The notes beneath the pieces are model-generated. The model was not told the origin of the DNA. It made no database searches and saw only the letters and a list, made by a program, of their open reading frames with translations. From the NCBI RefSeq assembly GCF_041200145.1, contig NZ_CP165734.1, positions 1,426,001-1,490,000 on the forward strand: a DNA stretch of 64,000 nucleotides. Reading direction: 5' to 3'. Position numbers and translations under genes: made by a program. This document shows, piece by piece, positions 1 through 7,883 of this stretch (the first letter of the stretch is position 1; every line of letters starts with the position of its first letter). Origin of the DNA: Bradyrhizobium sp. LLZ17 (GTDB lineage Bacteria > Pseudomonadota > Alphaproteobacteria > Rhizobiales > Xanthobacteraceae).

Positions 1-1566
1 GGAGCGGTAGACGCCGCGCTCGGCATAGACGAAGGCGTCGGCGCCGGCCGGCACCACACGTCCCGCCACGCCGCGGTCGGAGAGATCAAAGGCGGAGGTC
101 TTCAGGCTGAGGAAGGCATAGTCGGCCTTCTCGCCAGTGACGGTCAGCATCGCCGGGGACAGCCCGCCCTCGCCGCGCGCGAGCCCCGTCTCGAACAGGA
201 CGTGGCCGCTGTCGTCGGTCTTGCGGGTCGCGAGAATCTCGTTGTTGCGGGCCACTAGCCGGACCTCGGCCTTCCCGACCGGATCGGTCGATGCCAGCGA
301 ATTGACGAAGACATGGATGCCGTCATTGCCCGAATACGCCGTCACGCCGAGATCGGAGACGATGAACCATTGGGTGGCGAGCTGATAATCGTCGTCGTTG
401 CCCGGGCCCTTCGCGGCGGCCGTCATCACGTAGACGCCGGGCTGAAGCTCACCGAGCGCCTGGTCGACCGGGAATGCGGTGGTGACGTCCTGGTTCAGGG
501 TCATTGCGGTGGCGAGCTCGCCGGACCACACCTTGACCCCGCGCTCGCCGCCGAGATCTGCAAGCTGGTATTTTGACAGCGTCTTCTGGAAGTCGCTGTC
601 GACCACCGTGTTGATCAGATTGCGGTCGCCGATCCGGAATACGTTGACATTGACCGCCGGCGTGTTGACGCTGACCACGGGAATGCCGCGCTGGCCGGTC
701 CTCGGCAGCACATAGGCGCGGCTGGTGAAGCGCACGAACGGCTTCCGGTCGCGCACATAGACGTTGAATTCGGCCGATTTCGGCAGCCCCTCTTTCACCG
801 TGGATGGCAGACCTGCGCGCAGATTGATGTTGTAGCGCTCGCCATGCTTCAGCCCGTCGACGCAGAGTTGCTTGCCTTCGGCCGTCACAGCCGGCTTGTC
901 GGTGCCTGCCAGCGCCAGGAACGGCGCGAAATCGGTGCGCTTGGCAAGGTCCTCAGAGAACTGGAAGCACGCGCGCGGGCTCGCCGAGTCCGAATCCACG
1001 GTATAATCGAGCAGCCGAAAGCCGTGCTCATCGCGCATCTTCTCATATTGCCCGCGGACGTCGGCGACCTCACGCATGTCGAGCGATAGCCGCAGCGCAT
1101 CCAGCGCCGGCCGCCACAATTTTCGTTCGGCCAGCGACTTGCCGAGCACGGCGAGCGCGTCCGCCTCCTCGCCCGGATTACCGGCGCGCTGATAGGCAAT
1201 GTAGGCGGCGGTCGAGGCGCGCTCCAAAAGGAAGATCTGCTCGCTCGAGCTCTTCGGCGTGATCTGGAAAATGACCTTGGCGAGCCGCAGCCAGTTGCCG
1301 GCGTCCTCCGGCGCGGTCGCGGCGATCTGGCCGAGAACCGACAGGCCACTGCGAAAATCGTTGCGCCGGAAGGCAGCGTCGGCATCGGTGCGCAGCGTCG
1401 TATTGGTCTTGGCGACCGGCCCCGCCTCGCTCTTGATCTGGGCCTCCAGCTTGATCGCGGAATCGGCGAGATCGTCGCGCTTGAACGCCTTGTCCGCGGC
1501 GTGCGCAGCCGCAAGGCCGAACGCCAGCGTGGCGCAGAGTGCAACAGCGCGGATCAGACCGATCAT
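1..1566 (-). CDS. Alpha-2-macroglobulin family protein, N-terminal part (runs off the window)
   Basis: The 522 codons seen are open from the ATG at 1566 to the window edge, so the C-terminal part lies outside. The start MIGLIRAVALCATLAFGLAA is a signal peptide ending near AHA-AD. A helical region follows, then beta-rich macroglobulin (MG)-like segments such as FVRFTSRAYVLPRTGQRGIP and VYVRDRKPFVRF. Bacterial alpha-2-macroglobulins are large periplasmic protease traps, often next to penicillin-binding protein 1C; that neighbour would be outside this window. The bait region and any thioester motif are not visible here. No other start fits the signal peptide as well. Confidence 0.85.
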   Translation of the reverse strand, partial: MIGLIRAVALCATLAFGLAAAHAADKAFKRDDLADSAIKLEAQIKSEAGPVAKTNTTLRTDADAAFRRNDFRSGLSVLGQIAATAPEDAGNWLRLAKVIFQITPKSSSEQIFLLERASTAAYIAYQRAGNPGEEADALAVLGKSLAERKLWRPALDALRLSLDMREVADVRGQYEKMRDEHGFRLLDYTVDSDSASPRACFQFSEDLAKRTDFAPFLALAGTDKPAVTAEGKQLCVDGLKHGERYNINLRAGLPSTVKEGLPKSAEFNVYVRDRKPFVRFTSRAYVLPRTGQRGIPVVSVNTPAVNVNVFRIGDRNLINTVVDSDFQKTLSKYQLADLGGERGVKVWSGELATAMTLNQDVTTAFPVDQALGELQPGVYVMTAAAKGPGNDDDYQLATQWFIVSDLGVTAYSGNDGIHVFVNSLASTDPVGKAEVRLVARNNEILATRKTDDSGHVLFETGLARGEGGLSPAMLTVTGEKADYAFLSLKTSAFDLSDRGVAGRVVPAGADAFVYAERGVYRS

Positions 1567-1947
1567 GATGGACTCCAGAATCCCTGAGAGGATCGCGGAC
1601 GAGCGCCGCGTTGGCGATAAAGGGCGCGGAAAGGTGACGGACTCAAGGCGATGGAACCAAAGGTGCAAAAGGTCGCATTCGCCATGGCAAGGCAAGCCCA
1701 AAGCTGCCGAAGGACCGCCGCAAGGACACGGCGGAAAGATGAACGGGCAAAGCACGTCTCACGCGCGACTTCTGAGGGCGGCACGGCTCGCTGCCGCGTC
1801 GCGAGAGGCCGGCCAAACGCACTCCGCCGCTCCGCTTTGTCGCTTTCGGGGGGAAAACGGTTCGGTTCAGGCTTGGCGAACCCGCGGATTTTTCATACTT
1901 GCCATGGTACAAGCCGGCCACGCCTCGATAGAGGCTGGCTTCATGAC
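1567..1947. other. Intergenic stretch before tRNA-Arg, no convincing gene
   Basis: Open frames here have no recognisable protein features and cross between strands. The segment presumably holds the promoter of the leftward macroglobulin gene and of the rightward tRNA-Arg. Nothing else was recognised. Confidence 0.5.
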
Positions 1948-2024
1948 GGTCCCATAGCTCAACTGGATAGAGTAGCGGATTTCTACTCCGCGGGTTGCAG
2001 GTTCGAGTCCTGCTGGGATCGCCA
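1948..2024 (+). tRNA. tRNA-Arg (anticodon TCT)
   Basis: A 77-nt cloverleaf. The acceptor arms GGTCCCA and TGGGATC pair with one G-T wobble. The anticodon stem GCGGA/TCCGC encloses loop TTTCTAC, giving anticodon TCT. The T arm contains GGTTCGAGTCC and the gene encodes its CCA end. Its 3' half is repeated at 3595-3643, so it served as an integration site. Confidence 0.97.
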
Positions 2025-2026
2025 GC
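1978..2026 (+). repeat. attL-like direct repeat (3' part of tRNA-Arg)
   Basis: This 49-bp segment, from the anticodon arm to just past the CCA end, is identical to 3595-3643. Duplication of a tRNA 3' end in direct orientation is the signature of site-specific integration by a tyrosine recombinase. Confidence 0.9.
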
Positions 2027-2205
2027 TTTCCAACCCATAAATCAAGACGTTGGACCGGTATCCGCTTCGTTCTGCGAGGCAATCCGTGTTGCGCGACGTT
2101 CCGAGCGGCTCGCAGGAAATTCAACGCGTTACGCGACGTTATAAATCGCTCCGTGCAACACGGGAGCAGCATCGACATTCGCTCTCTATTCACCGAAGCC
2201 GGTCA

Positions 2206-2349
2206 ATGACCGCGCTCGTGGGGATCATGCTCGGAAGTCTTCTGGCCATCCTCGGGCGAGCGCTGTGGGCGTGGTGGCGCCGTCCTCCGGCGAAAACGAT
2301 GGAGCAAGTCTGTCGCGATCTGGCAGCGAGTACCGCAGATGACGTATGA
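2206..2349 (+). CDS. Possible small single-pass membrane protein
   Basis: A 47-residue frame starting MTALVGIMLGSLLAILGRAL has one hydrophobic helix, a WAWWRR basic-aromatic boundary and a short soluble tail. A longer in-frame start at 2050 exists, but its added N-terminus is arginine-rich and unlike a protein, so the internal ATG is preferred. It lies inside the tRNA-Arg island. No family is recognised, and it could be chance. Confidence 0.35.
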   Translation: MTALVGIMLGSLLAILGRALWAWWRRPPAKTMEQVCRDLAASTADDV

Positions 2350-2500
2350 GTGGTCGGCGCTGCTCGAGATGGCCGAGAACTATCGGGCCGCGATCAAGTC
2401 GCTGAATTCGCGACCGGGCAAGCCCGCGTCTCAGATCCACTCTGACCAACTCGATAGAAATAACAGAACGCTGTTCGATGTACGCTGCCATAGAAGGTAA
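2339..2500 (+). CDS. Doubtful short ORF overlapping the previous frame
   Basis: A 53-codon frame beginning MTYEWSALLEMAENYRAAIK overlaps the preceding small ORF by 11 nt and the tail of the opposite-strand gene ending at 2394. The first 25 residues look like a real amphipathic helix; the rest does not. It may be the start of a truncated gene. Confidence 0.25.
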   Translation: MTYEWSALLEMAENYRAAIKSLNSRPGKPASQIHSDQLDRNNRTLFDVRCHRR

Positions 2501-3002
2501 TGTTGCTCTTGTAGACAAAACAGCCTTGAACGAGGACGAGCCGATTGCGATCGCCCTTGTCGATCTTTAGGCCGGTCTTCGTGTGCTTGTACTCAAAGTC
2601 AGGGAAAGCAACGCGTTCCTGAAAGATAGCCTTTTGCTCGCACTTCTCCCGTTGCCACGAAACAGCCCACTCCCCGCAACTACCCTTCAAGCCGTCGCTT
2701 CTACAGTCGCTGGAAAAATCGAACTGCTCGGAGCTCGTCGCCACCGTAGCTGACCAATCGTCAGACCAATCATCGCCAAACTCGACGGCCGGCTCTTTGC
2801 CTGCATTCTTGTAGGTAACGTCAATGGTGACAATACCCGCATCGTCGATCGAAACTGTCGCTTTGGAGGGGCCCACCCACGCTCGTGTTGAGGCCTCCAA
2901 TGTCGAATAGCCAAGGCCTGCCAATAGGACCGTCGCAATAGCAGACAGCATCGAAAACATGAAAGCGCCTAGGCGCAGTCTGGTGACCGAATCCAAAATC
3001 AT
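2394..3002 (-). CDS. Hypothetical membrane-anchored protein
   Basis: The product is 202 aa. Residues about 8-32 (RLRLGAFMFSMLSAIATVLL) form a hydrophobic anchor. The remainder is a predicted extracytoplasmic beta-rich domain with several cysteines (CRSDGLKGSC, EKCEQK, GCFVYK). The segment VSIDDAGIVTIDVTYKNAGK resembles an immunoglobulin-like strand pair. No family was recognised. It is the largest gene in the tRNA-Arg island and is transcribed against the 3093 gene. Confidence 0.7.
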   Translation of the reverse strand: MILDSVTRLRLGAFMFSMLSAIATVLLAGLGYSTLEASTRAWVGPSKATVSIDDAGIVTIDVTYKNAGKEPAVEFGDDWSDDWSATVATSSEQFDFSSDCRSDGLKGSCGEWAVSWQREKCEQKAIFQERVAFPDFEYKHTKTGLKIDKGDRNRLVLVQGCFVYKSNITFYGSVHRTAFCYFYRVGQSGSETRACPVANSAT

Positions 3003-3092
3003 AGCCTATCGCAAAAGCCCCCGGCGTGAGCCGTGCCATTCACGAGGGGTTCATAGCCGCTGAAGCACGCTGCGCCTTATGGAGGTTGTCAG

Positions 3093-3488
3093 ATGATCAG
3101 TATCGGGCTCGCCGCAGCACTACTCACGGGTCAGGCTTTGCCGACCGTGGACTTTCAGCCCCCCATGCAGCAGGTCCAGTATGGCGTGCCCAGACACCCT
3201 CCACCGTGTGGCAACGGCTGGGACGTGAGCGCCCGCGACGGGATGTGCTACCCCAACGGCTACTTGCCACCACAAGAGCAGGCCGCGCGGCAGTACTATT
3301 ATCGCGGCGGTGGAGGCTATGGCCGCTATCCCGTTCCCTGTGGCAACGGCGCCGATATCGATATCCGCGATGGACAGTGTTACCCCACTGGAACGGTACC
3401 CCCGCAGTTTCAGCAGGGCCGACAGGGGTACTACGGCGACGACGACTACGATCGCCGGCCCCGGCGCCGCTATTATCGCTATTATTGA
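3093..3488 (+). CDS. Small secreted protein with two CGNG-RDG-CYP repeats
   Basis: The 131-residue product has a short hydrophobic N-terminus, then two copies of a motif of the form PCGNG-D---RDG-CYP-G--PPQ (near residues 38-62 and 82-106), and ends in a Tyr/Arg-rich tail (RRPRRRYYRYY). Each repeat has two cysteines and could form a disulfide-closed loop. A GGAGG-like ribosome site lies just upstream. It is inside the tRNA-Arg island and ends about 100 bp before the attR-like repeat. Function unknown; export is inferred from the N-terminus. Confidence 0.7.
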   Translation: MISIGLAAALLTGQALPTVDFQPPMQQVQYGVPRHPPPCGNGWDVSARDGMCYPNGYLPPQEQAARQYYYRGGGGYGRYPVPCGNGADIDIRDGQCYPTGTVPPQFQQGRQGYYGDDDYDRRPRRRYYRYY

Positions 3489-3594
3489 GGCCCGCAGCTT
3501 GAACCGGCGGCCTGACTGTTGAGCTGAGATAGATAGCGGCAACGCTGGAGCAACAGCGAGGTGCTAAGCCATTGATTAGATTCAGTGTCCGGAA

Positions 3595-3643
3595 GATTTC
3601 TACTCCGCGGGTTGCAGGTTCGAGTCCTGCTGGGATCGCCAGC
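3595..3643 (+). repeat. attR-like direct repeat (duplicate of tRNA-Arg 3' end)
   Basis: Identical to 1978-2026 over 49 bp, with the flanks diverging immediately on both sides. It lacks the 5' half of the tRNA and cannot encode one. Confidence 0.9.
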
Positions 3644-3747
3644 CCTTCGCAAATCTGTCGCACTTCAAGAACGCGTGCGCAGGCCTGTTGCGGAGACGGG
3701 AGCGTCTTACCTCTTCGGCACGCAATCGACGTATCGAAGGTTTTGGA

Positions 3748-4110
3748 ATGCCGGCATCCGACTGGACAAGAATGGGCATCGCATCAGCCGTTGCCGTGAT
3801 CGCGATATCCTTCCTGGCGGTTGACGCGAGCGTAGACGTGAACTCCGCCGGGATCGCCAAACGCCTTGAAGCGACGCTGGCTTCCATCACGCATGTCGCG
3901 GCTGGTGAGCATCAGCTAGCCTTCGCCGTTCAGGCGTGGGCGCATGAAAGCGATGTGACCCGCCGTTCGGCCGCGGATGAAGCATGCGTCCCGGTGCGCC
4001 AGCACAGGCCGCAACCGGTGAGCGTCGTTCGCGGCGTTCGACAGCAGCAATCTCCGCCGCTCTCCGTGCAACGTCCTGCGGTCGATCCTGTTCAGGATGA
4101 AGCGGGCTAA
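3748..4110 (+). CDS. Possible hypothetical protein with N-terminal hydrophobic segment
   Basis: A 120-residue frame starts at an ATG (MPASDWTRMGIASAVAVIAI), with a hydrophobic segment at residues 9-28. The remainder is polar, Gln/Val/Arg-rich and of low complexity, which lowers confidence. It starts about 100 bp outside the tRNA-Arg island. No family is recognised. Confidence 0.4.
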   Translation: MPASDWTRMGIASAVAVIAISFLAVDASVDVNSAGIAKRLEATLASITHVAAGEHQLAFAVQAWAHESDVTRRSAADEACVPVRQHRPQPVSVVRGVRQQQSPPLSVQRPAVDPVQDEAG

Positions 4111-4181
4111 ATCCTAGCGCTCGCCGGCAGGCAGGCCGGACCGGTCGATATTCCAGGGCAGCCGACATTGGCTGCGATGCG

Positions 4182-4334
4182 TCAGTCGGGCCGCTCGTCG
4201 TCGCGGCGATCGCGGGCGAGTTGATGCCACGCGAGCGCGATCTCGATGAGTCTTTGCCGGTCGGCGCCTTCGGACGCTGCGGCGCGCTTCATCGCCACCT
4301 CGGCTTCATGCTGCGGATCGTACTTGGTACACAT
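4182..4334 (-). CDS. Small conserved-type hypothetical protein
   Basis: A 50-aa protein starting MCTKYDPQHEAEVAMKRAAA and ending in IEIALAWHQLARDRRDD. The pattern of an Ala-rich helix followed by a W-x-x-LA element resembles many short rhizobial proteins, including the one at 36206-36445 (AEDWLKLA). A longer start at 4421 exists, but the extension is unlike protein. Function unknown. Confidence 0.55.
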   Translation of the reverse strand: MCTKYDPQHEAEVAMKRAAASEGADRQRLIEIALAWHQLARDRRDDERPD

Positions 4335-4640
4335 GGGGCCGAGTTTAACCGTCCGATCTGGACAAGGACGTGGCAATTTTGTCCGTATGATTGCGGAGGA
4401 CGTGTTGCCAGCGATTTCCACACGTCAAAATTGTATCCAATATAGAGTTGCACTGGCGGTTTCAAGCGGCTCAAACCAACCGCCGCGCCCAGCAGGAGAT
4501 TGGCGCAACGACCGTCACACCGGTGAGGCCGAGTTTCACGCAGGCCATCTGTGAAGTGCCTCACAGCCTCGGCCCGGCAGGTCCGCTAAACTTGTGCACG
4601 GCGCTCCGCAGAGCGCGACTGAGGAACGGCTATTCCCCTC

Positions 4641-4808
4641 ATGGCACACGAAGCTAAAGCCACAACACGGGCTGACACAGCGGCATCGTCGCGCAAGACC
4701 GACCTGCACGGCCTCGCCTTTCTCGCAACCATCGCCATCGTGATGACGGCCTGGATCGCTGCCCTGATCTGGGGAGCGATGGCATTCATGAGCTGGCTTG
4801 TTTCATAG
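4641..4808 (+). CDS. Small single-pass membrane protein
   Basis: A 55-codon gene: a polar N-terminus (MAHEAKATTRADTAASSRKT) followed by one long transmembrane helix rich in Ala, Ile and Trp, ending SWLVS just before the stop. Its charge pattern and codon use fit a real protein. The shared hairpin at 4893-4921 would end its transcript. Function unknown. Confidence 0.6.
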   Translation: MAHEAKATTRADTAASSRKTDLHGLAFLATIAIVMTAWIAALIWGAMAFMSWLVS

Positions 4809-4892
4809 CGTGGACCGCGCATCAGACAGTCGTTGTGCCTCGCGGCAAGGATTCATCCACAAAGACACGGATCTTTGTGAGGTCCGGACAAA
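4809..4892. other. Short spacer before shared terminator
   Basis: Between the small membrane gene and the bidirectional terminator; no feature recognised. Confidence 0.3.
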
Positions 4893-4921
4893 AATAAGGC
4901 GGGCATCGCGCCCGCCTTATT
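4893..4921. terminator. Bidirectional rho-independent terminator
   Basis: A perfect 12-bp stem AATAAGGCGGGC/GCCCGCCTTATT closes a 5-nt loop, with A/T tracts on both sides. It lies between the convergent genes ending at 4808 and 4955 and can serve both strands. Confidence 0.85.
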
Positions 4922-4954
4922 CGATCCAGATCTTTTCAGAACCCGCTGGGGCGC

Positions 4955-5731
4955 TCAGTAGCAGGCGCGCGGATCGGCCTGCACATACTGGCCGCTCGGG
5001 TAGCGGTAGTAGCAAACGCCCTCGGCGACATAATAACCGGGACGCGAGGCCGCCGTAGCGCCGGCGATGGCGCCGGTGGCGCCGCCAATCACGGCGCCTG
5101 CCGCGGCTCCCGAGGCTCTGCCGGAAATCAGGCCGCCAAGCACACCACCAATGATGGCCCCACCGAGCGCACTTGCGCCCGGATCGGGTGCAGGCGGCGG
5201 AGGCGGTGGCGGTTCATAGGCGACCGGCGGTCCCGGCGGCGCGTAGGCCACCGGCACGTCGTCGATATAGTCTTCGGAAATGTAGGCCGGCGGACCGTCC
5301 ATCCGCTGCGGATAATAATACCAGACGCCGCCGACGTCCCACCACCAGCCCGGGCGGCCATTGTGGACCTCATGGCGCCAGCGCCCGCCTTCCCAGGCGA
5401 GGTTGCCGCGGTAGGCGTGTCCGCCCCAGTCGCGCGCCGGCGCGGGACCGCGGGCCATATAGCGTCCCGGCGGCGGGCCGCCGGGGCCATGTGGACCGGC
5501 CCCCATACGAGCCTGGCCGCCCTGGTTGCCGGGCTGAAGCGCGGGTCGCGCCGTCTGCTGCGGCGCTGGGCCCTTGCGGATGTTCTGATTGTTCTGGGGC
5601 GGCGCACCGGCGCCCTGTCCCGGCGGTTGCCCCCTTGGCGGACCCGCGTCCTGCGCTTGCGCGGCGAGCGCCAGCAACGACATGGCCGAAACCACGGGAA
5701 TGATGATCTTCATACGGCTGGACGCACTCAT
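4955..5731 (-). CDS. Secreted Pro/Gly-rich protein with glycine-zipper segment
   Basis: A 258-aa protein. The signal peptide lies at about residues 7-26 (MKIIIPVVSAMSLLALAAQA; the internal Met at residue 7 is an alternative start). A Pro/Gln/Gly-rich stretch follows, then a WEGGRWRHEVHNGRPGWWWD tryptophan-rich region, a polyproline run, and a glycine zipper (GGAIIGGVLGGLISGRASGA) of the kind seen in outer-membrane 17-kDa-antigen-like proteins. The C-terminus YYRYPSGQYV-ADPRACY contains conserved-looking cysteines. Probably periplasmic or outer-membrane associated; precise role unknown. Confidence 0.8.
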   Translation of the reverse strand: MSASSRMKIIIPVVSAMSLLALAAQAQDAGPPRGQPPGQGAGAPPQNNQNIRKGPAPQQTARPALQPGNQGGQARMGAGPHGPGGPPPGRYMARGPAPARDWGGHAYRGNLAWEGGRWRHEVHNGRPGWWWDVGGVWYYYPQRMDGPPAYISEDYIDDVPVAYAPPGPPVAYEPPPPPPPAPDPGASALGGAIIGGVLGGLISGRASGAAAGAVIGGATGAIAGATAASRPGYYVAEGVCYYRYPSGQYVQADPRACY

Positions 5732-5899
5732 TCGTGCCTACCCCCTGCTTGCTCGATGGCCGTGGCCCATGCGCGTAGACGATTCGGCGCGCGCCTGGCC
5801 GATGCCGGCCGACATAGCTGACCTCTCCGGTCCGCTATGTCCCGTTACAAACGATTAAGATCACGGCAATTTTTCGTCAGGACGATCGGGGGAATACCG

Positions 5900-6169
5900 C
5901 TAGCGTGCCGGCTCGATGACATTGCAATTGCTGCGGCCAGACATCACGCAGTCCTGCAGCTTGCTGGCGGCAGTGAGGTCTCGGGCGAGCCACAGACCGA
6001 CACCGAGAATCACGGCGGCAATGATCAAGCCTGCGATAGCGCCGCGGCGGCTGTCGCCGGATTTGGGCTTTGCCGGAGACCTGGGTTCTTGGGACTCGGG
6101 TTCTTGAGACTTGAGGTTTCCGGCCGGTTCGGGCCTGCCGGGTTCAGGTTGGGCTGGAGGCTTGGACAT
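5900..6169 (-). CDS. Small single-pass membrane protein, Pro/Glu-rich N-terminus
   Basis: An 89-aa protein: a cytoplasmic tail rich in Pro, Glu and Ser (MSKPPAQPEPGRPEPAGNLK), one transmembrane helix (RGAIAGLIIAAVILGVGLWL), then a short outside segment with two cysteines (LQDCVMSGRSNCNVIEPAR). The start at 6169 is preferred over 6223 because the extension is basic and unstructured. It is co-oriented with the next gene, which has a similar plan (one helix, then a short Cys-containing tail). Confidence 0.7.
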   Translation of the reverse strand: MSKPPAQPEPGRPEPAGNLKSQEPESQEPRSPAKPKSGDSRRGAIAGLIIAAVILGVGLWLARDLTAASKLQDCVMSGRSNCNVIEPAR

Positions 6170-6229
6170 GACGACCTTGTCGCTGCGCGAGCCGGTTTTA
6201 GCAGTTCCGCGCCGTGGCGTCACATCGAC

Positions 6230-6466
6230 TCAGCCCCTGGTGGACCTGATCGCATCCTTGCGCGAGGTTTCGACCGCCGGATTCCCCTGCTGGAGCCGCG
6301 GCGCGCAGCTCGTCAGCACGAACGCGGTGCGGGTACACTCCCAATCGGTCCCCAAAACGGTGTTGTCGACCGGTTGCGGACGGGCGAGCAGCAGCACCCC
6401 CACGGCCATTGCCGCCGCAGCCACCGTGATAGCAAGGGCCTTCAGGCTCAGCCGGAAAAAAGTCAT
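6230..6466 (-). CDS. Small membrane protein with Cys-containing tail
   Basis: A 78-aa protein with an N-terminal helix (FRLSLKALAITVAAAAMAVG) followed by a soluble segment containing WECTRTAFVLTSCAP. Two cysteines in a short outside domain echo the neighbour at 5900-6169, suggesting an operon or paralogous pair. Function unknown. Confidence 0.65.
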   Translation of the reverse strand: MTFFRLSLKALAITVAAAAMAVGVLLLARPQPVDNTVLGTDWECTRTAFVLTSCAPRLQQGNPAVETSRKDAIRSTRG

Positions 6467-6733
6467 GCCCGTGCTCCGTCTGGTATCGTGGCGGACGCTA
6501 GGCGCCGCCTACGTGTGTCCTTATGAGGGACATCACATTCGGCAGTTTTTCCGGGCTACGAAGGGATCGGCTGGTTCAGCGATTTTTCGTCTACCTGATC
6601 GGCTGCGATTAAGGGTGGCGTTGCGGCGCGCGCGGATGTACACGCATCTGCGTCGCGTGGCGCCTGCTATGCCCAGCCGACGTACCAACAGGCAGTGATG
6701 TAGGATTGAAAGCGAGGAAGGCAAGGCCGTTCG

Positions 6734-7081
6734 ATGAGTGGATTTAGGGAACCAGGTTTTTCTGACCGGCAGAAGGCGGCGCAGGAAGCGCGCAAGAACC
6801 TTTTGAACAAATTCAAGTCGCAGCCAGGGCCGGATGACCCGAGCGTCGCGGCGAAGCGTGCCGAACGCGAGGCTCTCGCGGCCAAGCGGGCCGAGACGAA
6901 GGCTGCGCGCGAGCTGGAAAAGGCCGAGCAGAAGCGTCGCGACGAAGAGGCCGCGGCCCTCGAAGCCGCGCGGATAGCTCGTGAAGCGGAAGAAGCGGCC
7001 GCAAAGGCCGCCGAAGCCGAGGCCGACCAAAAGGCCAAGCGCGACGCCCGCTACGCCGCCCGCAAGGCCAAGCGCAAGTAG
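6734..7081 (+). CDS. DUF6481 family protein
   Basis: A 115-aa, extremely charged Ala/Glu/Lys/Arg protein. The N-terminus FREPGFSDRQKAAQEARKNL is followed by one long coiled-coil-like helix (residues about 40-105) ending in a lysine-rich tail (YAARKAKRK). This matches the small alphaproteobacterial DUF6481 family, whose function is unknown. Short stretches of AAGTAGACTTGAA-like repeat follow the stop. It appears monocistronic. Confidence 0.8.
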   Translation: MSGFREPGFSDRQKAAQEARKNLLNKFKSQPGPDDPSVAAKRAEREALAAKRAETKAARELEKAEQKRRDEEAAALEAARIAREAEEAAAKAAEAEADQKAKRDARYAARKAKRK

Positions 7082-7314
7082 ACTTGAAAAGTAGACTTGA
7101 AGAGTAAACTTCAAAGGTAACGTTCAATTGAAAATGAACTGAGGCACGCCTCGGTTCACATCTCACAACGGGACCGTCTTGTCGCAACGGGCGGTCTTGT
7201 CGAACGGGACGGTCTTGCCGGCCCGACAGCGCGGCGCGACGACGGGCGAACAAACGGACCATCGCGAAACGCCGGGCTCGCCTCGTCGAGGCGCCCCGGC
7301 ATAACGGCGTGAGA

Positions 7315-7554
7315 TCAGTTCTTCTTCATCATCCCGTCGTCCTTCTTCATCCCGTCCTTCGACATGGTATCCTTCTTCATGCCGTCCTTGGACATCGTGT
7401 CCTTCTTCATGCCGTCCTTGGACATCGTGTCCTTCTTCATCATGCCGTCGTCCTTGCCCATTTTGTCCTGAGCAAAGGCGGCCGGCGAAAGCGCGAGGCC
7501 AAGCGAGAGAGCGGCAGCCGAGACGCCGAGCACGATGCGGGTGCGAATGGTCAT
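7315..7554 (-). CDS. Pentapeptide MXKDX repeat protein
   Basis: A 79-aa secreted protein: signal peptide of about 28 residues ending AFA-QDK, followed by repeats of MxKDx (KDGMKKDTMS repeated three times). This is the small MXKDX repeat family of proteobacterial exported proteins, whose function is unknown. The repeats are also nearly identical at DNA level (7351-7440). The high Met/Lys/Asp content would permit metal or anion binding, but this is speculation. Confidence 0.85.
   Translation of the reverse strand: MTIRTRIVLGVSAAALSLGLALSPAAFAQDKMGKDDGMMKKDTMSKDGMKKDTMSKDGMKKDTMSKDGMKKDDGMMKKN
7351..7440. repeat. Three tandem 30-bp units inside the MXKDX gene
   Basis: Units 7381-7410 and 7411-7440 are identical and 7351-7380 differs at a few positions. 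Each codes for ten residues. Copy number may vary between strains by slippage. Confidence 0.9.
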
Positions 7555-7883
7555 GATTCATCTTCCTTCGGAATGGTGTTGCCAGCGACGGATGCCGCTA
7601 CACAATCTCGACGGATCGGTACCCTCGGTTGTTACGCCACCTCGCGAAGTTTTTTTCGCAAACCGTCCGCCGCTTGCCCGATCCTCCCCTGACAGACATC
7701 GTTAACGATTAGAAACGGATGAGGCCGGCGAGTGCAGCGCAGCAAGGCCAACGCTTGCCGCGGCATTCCATCTCGAACTATCAGATGAGAGAACTCGGGG
7801 TCGAAGACCGGCTAGGATGGGCGCCCATGCTGGTCTCATGACCCCAAATCACGTCAAACAAGAACCGTCCGAGGGGATGCTCC
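7555..7883. other. Intergenic region upstream of TRAP transporter
   Basis: Divergent spacer between the MXKDX gene and dctP; it should contain both promoters. No regulator-binding palindrome or RNA element was recognised. The ribosome site GAGGGGATG lies just before dctP. Confidence 0.5.

Larger units (their letters stand above)
2025..3643. mobile_element. Small remnant island inserted at tRNA-Arg
   Basis: About 1.6 kb lie between the intact tRNA-Arg and the 49-bp duplicate of its 3' end. The content is one leftward and one rightward hypothetical gene plus doubtful short frames. There is no integrase, so the element is either a decayed remnant of a larger island or a very small element mobilised in trans. 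Boundaries are inferred only from the direct repeat. Confidence 0.7.

Noticed and set aside
1643..2193. Open frames running through tRNA-Arg, with a GLEPATRG-like end
   Set aside because: These arise from translating the tRNA gene itself and are a well-known annotation artefact.
3600..3890. Leftward frame ending in a SQQDSNLQPAE-like sequence over the attR repeat
   Set aside because: Also an artefact of translating tRNA-derived sequence.
7340..7440. Tandem repeats considered as a CRISPR array
   Set aside because: Units are contiguous without unique spacers and lie within a coding frame. No CRISPR array or cas gene was seen anywhere in the window.
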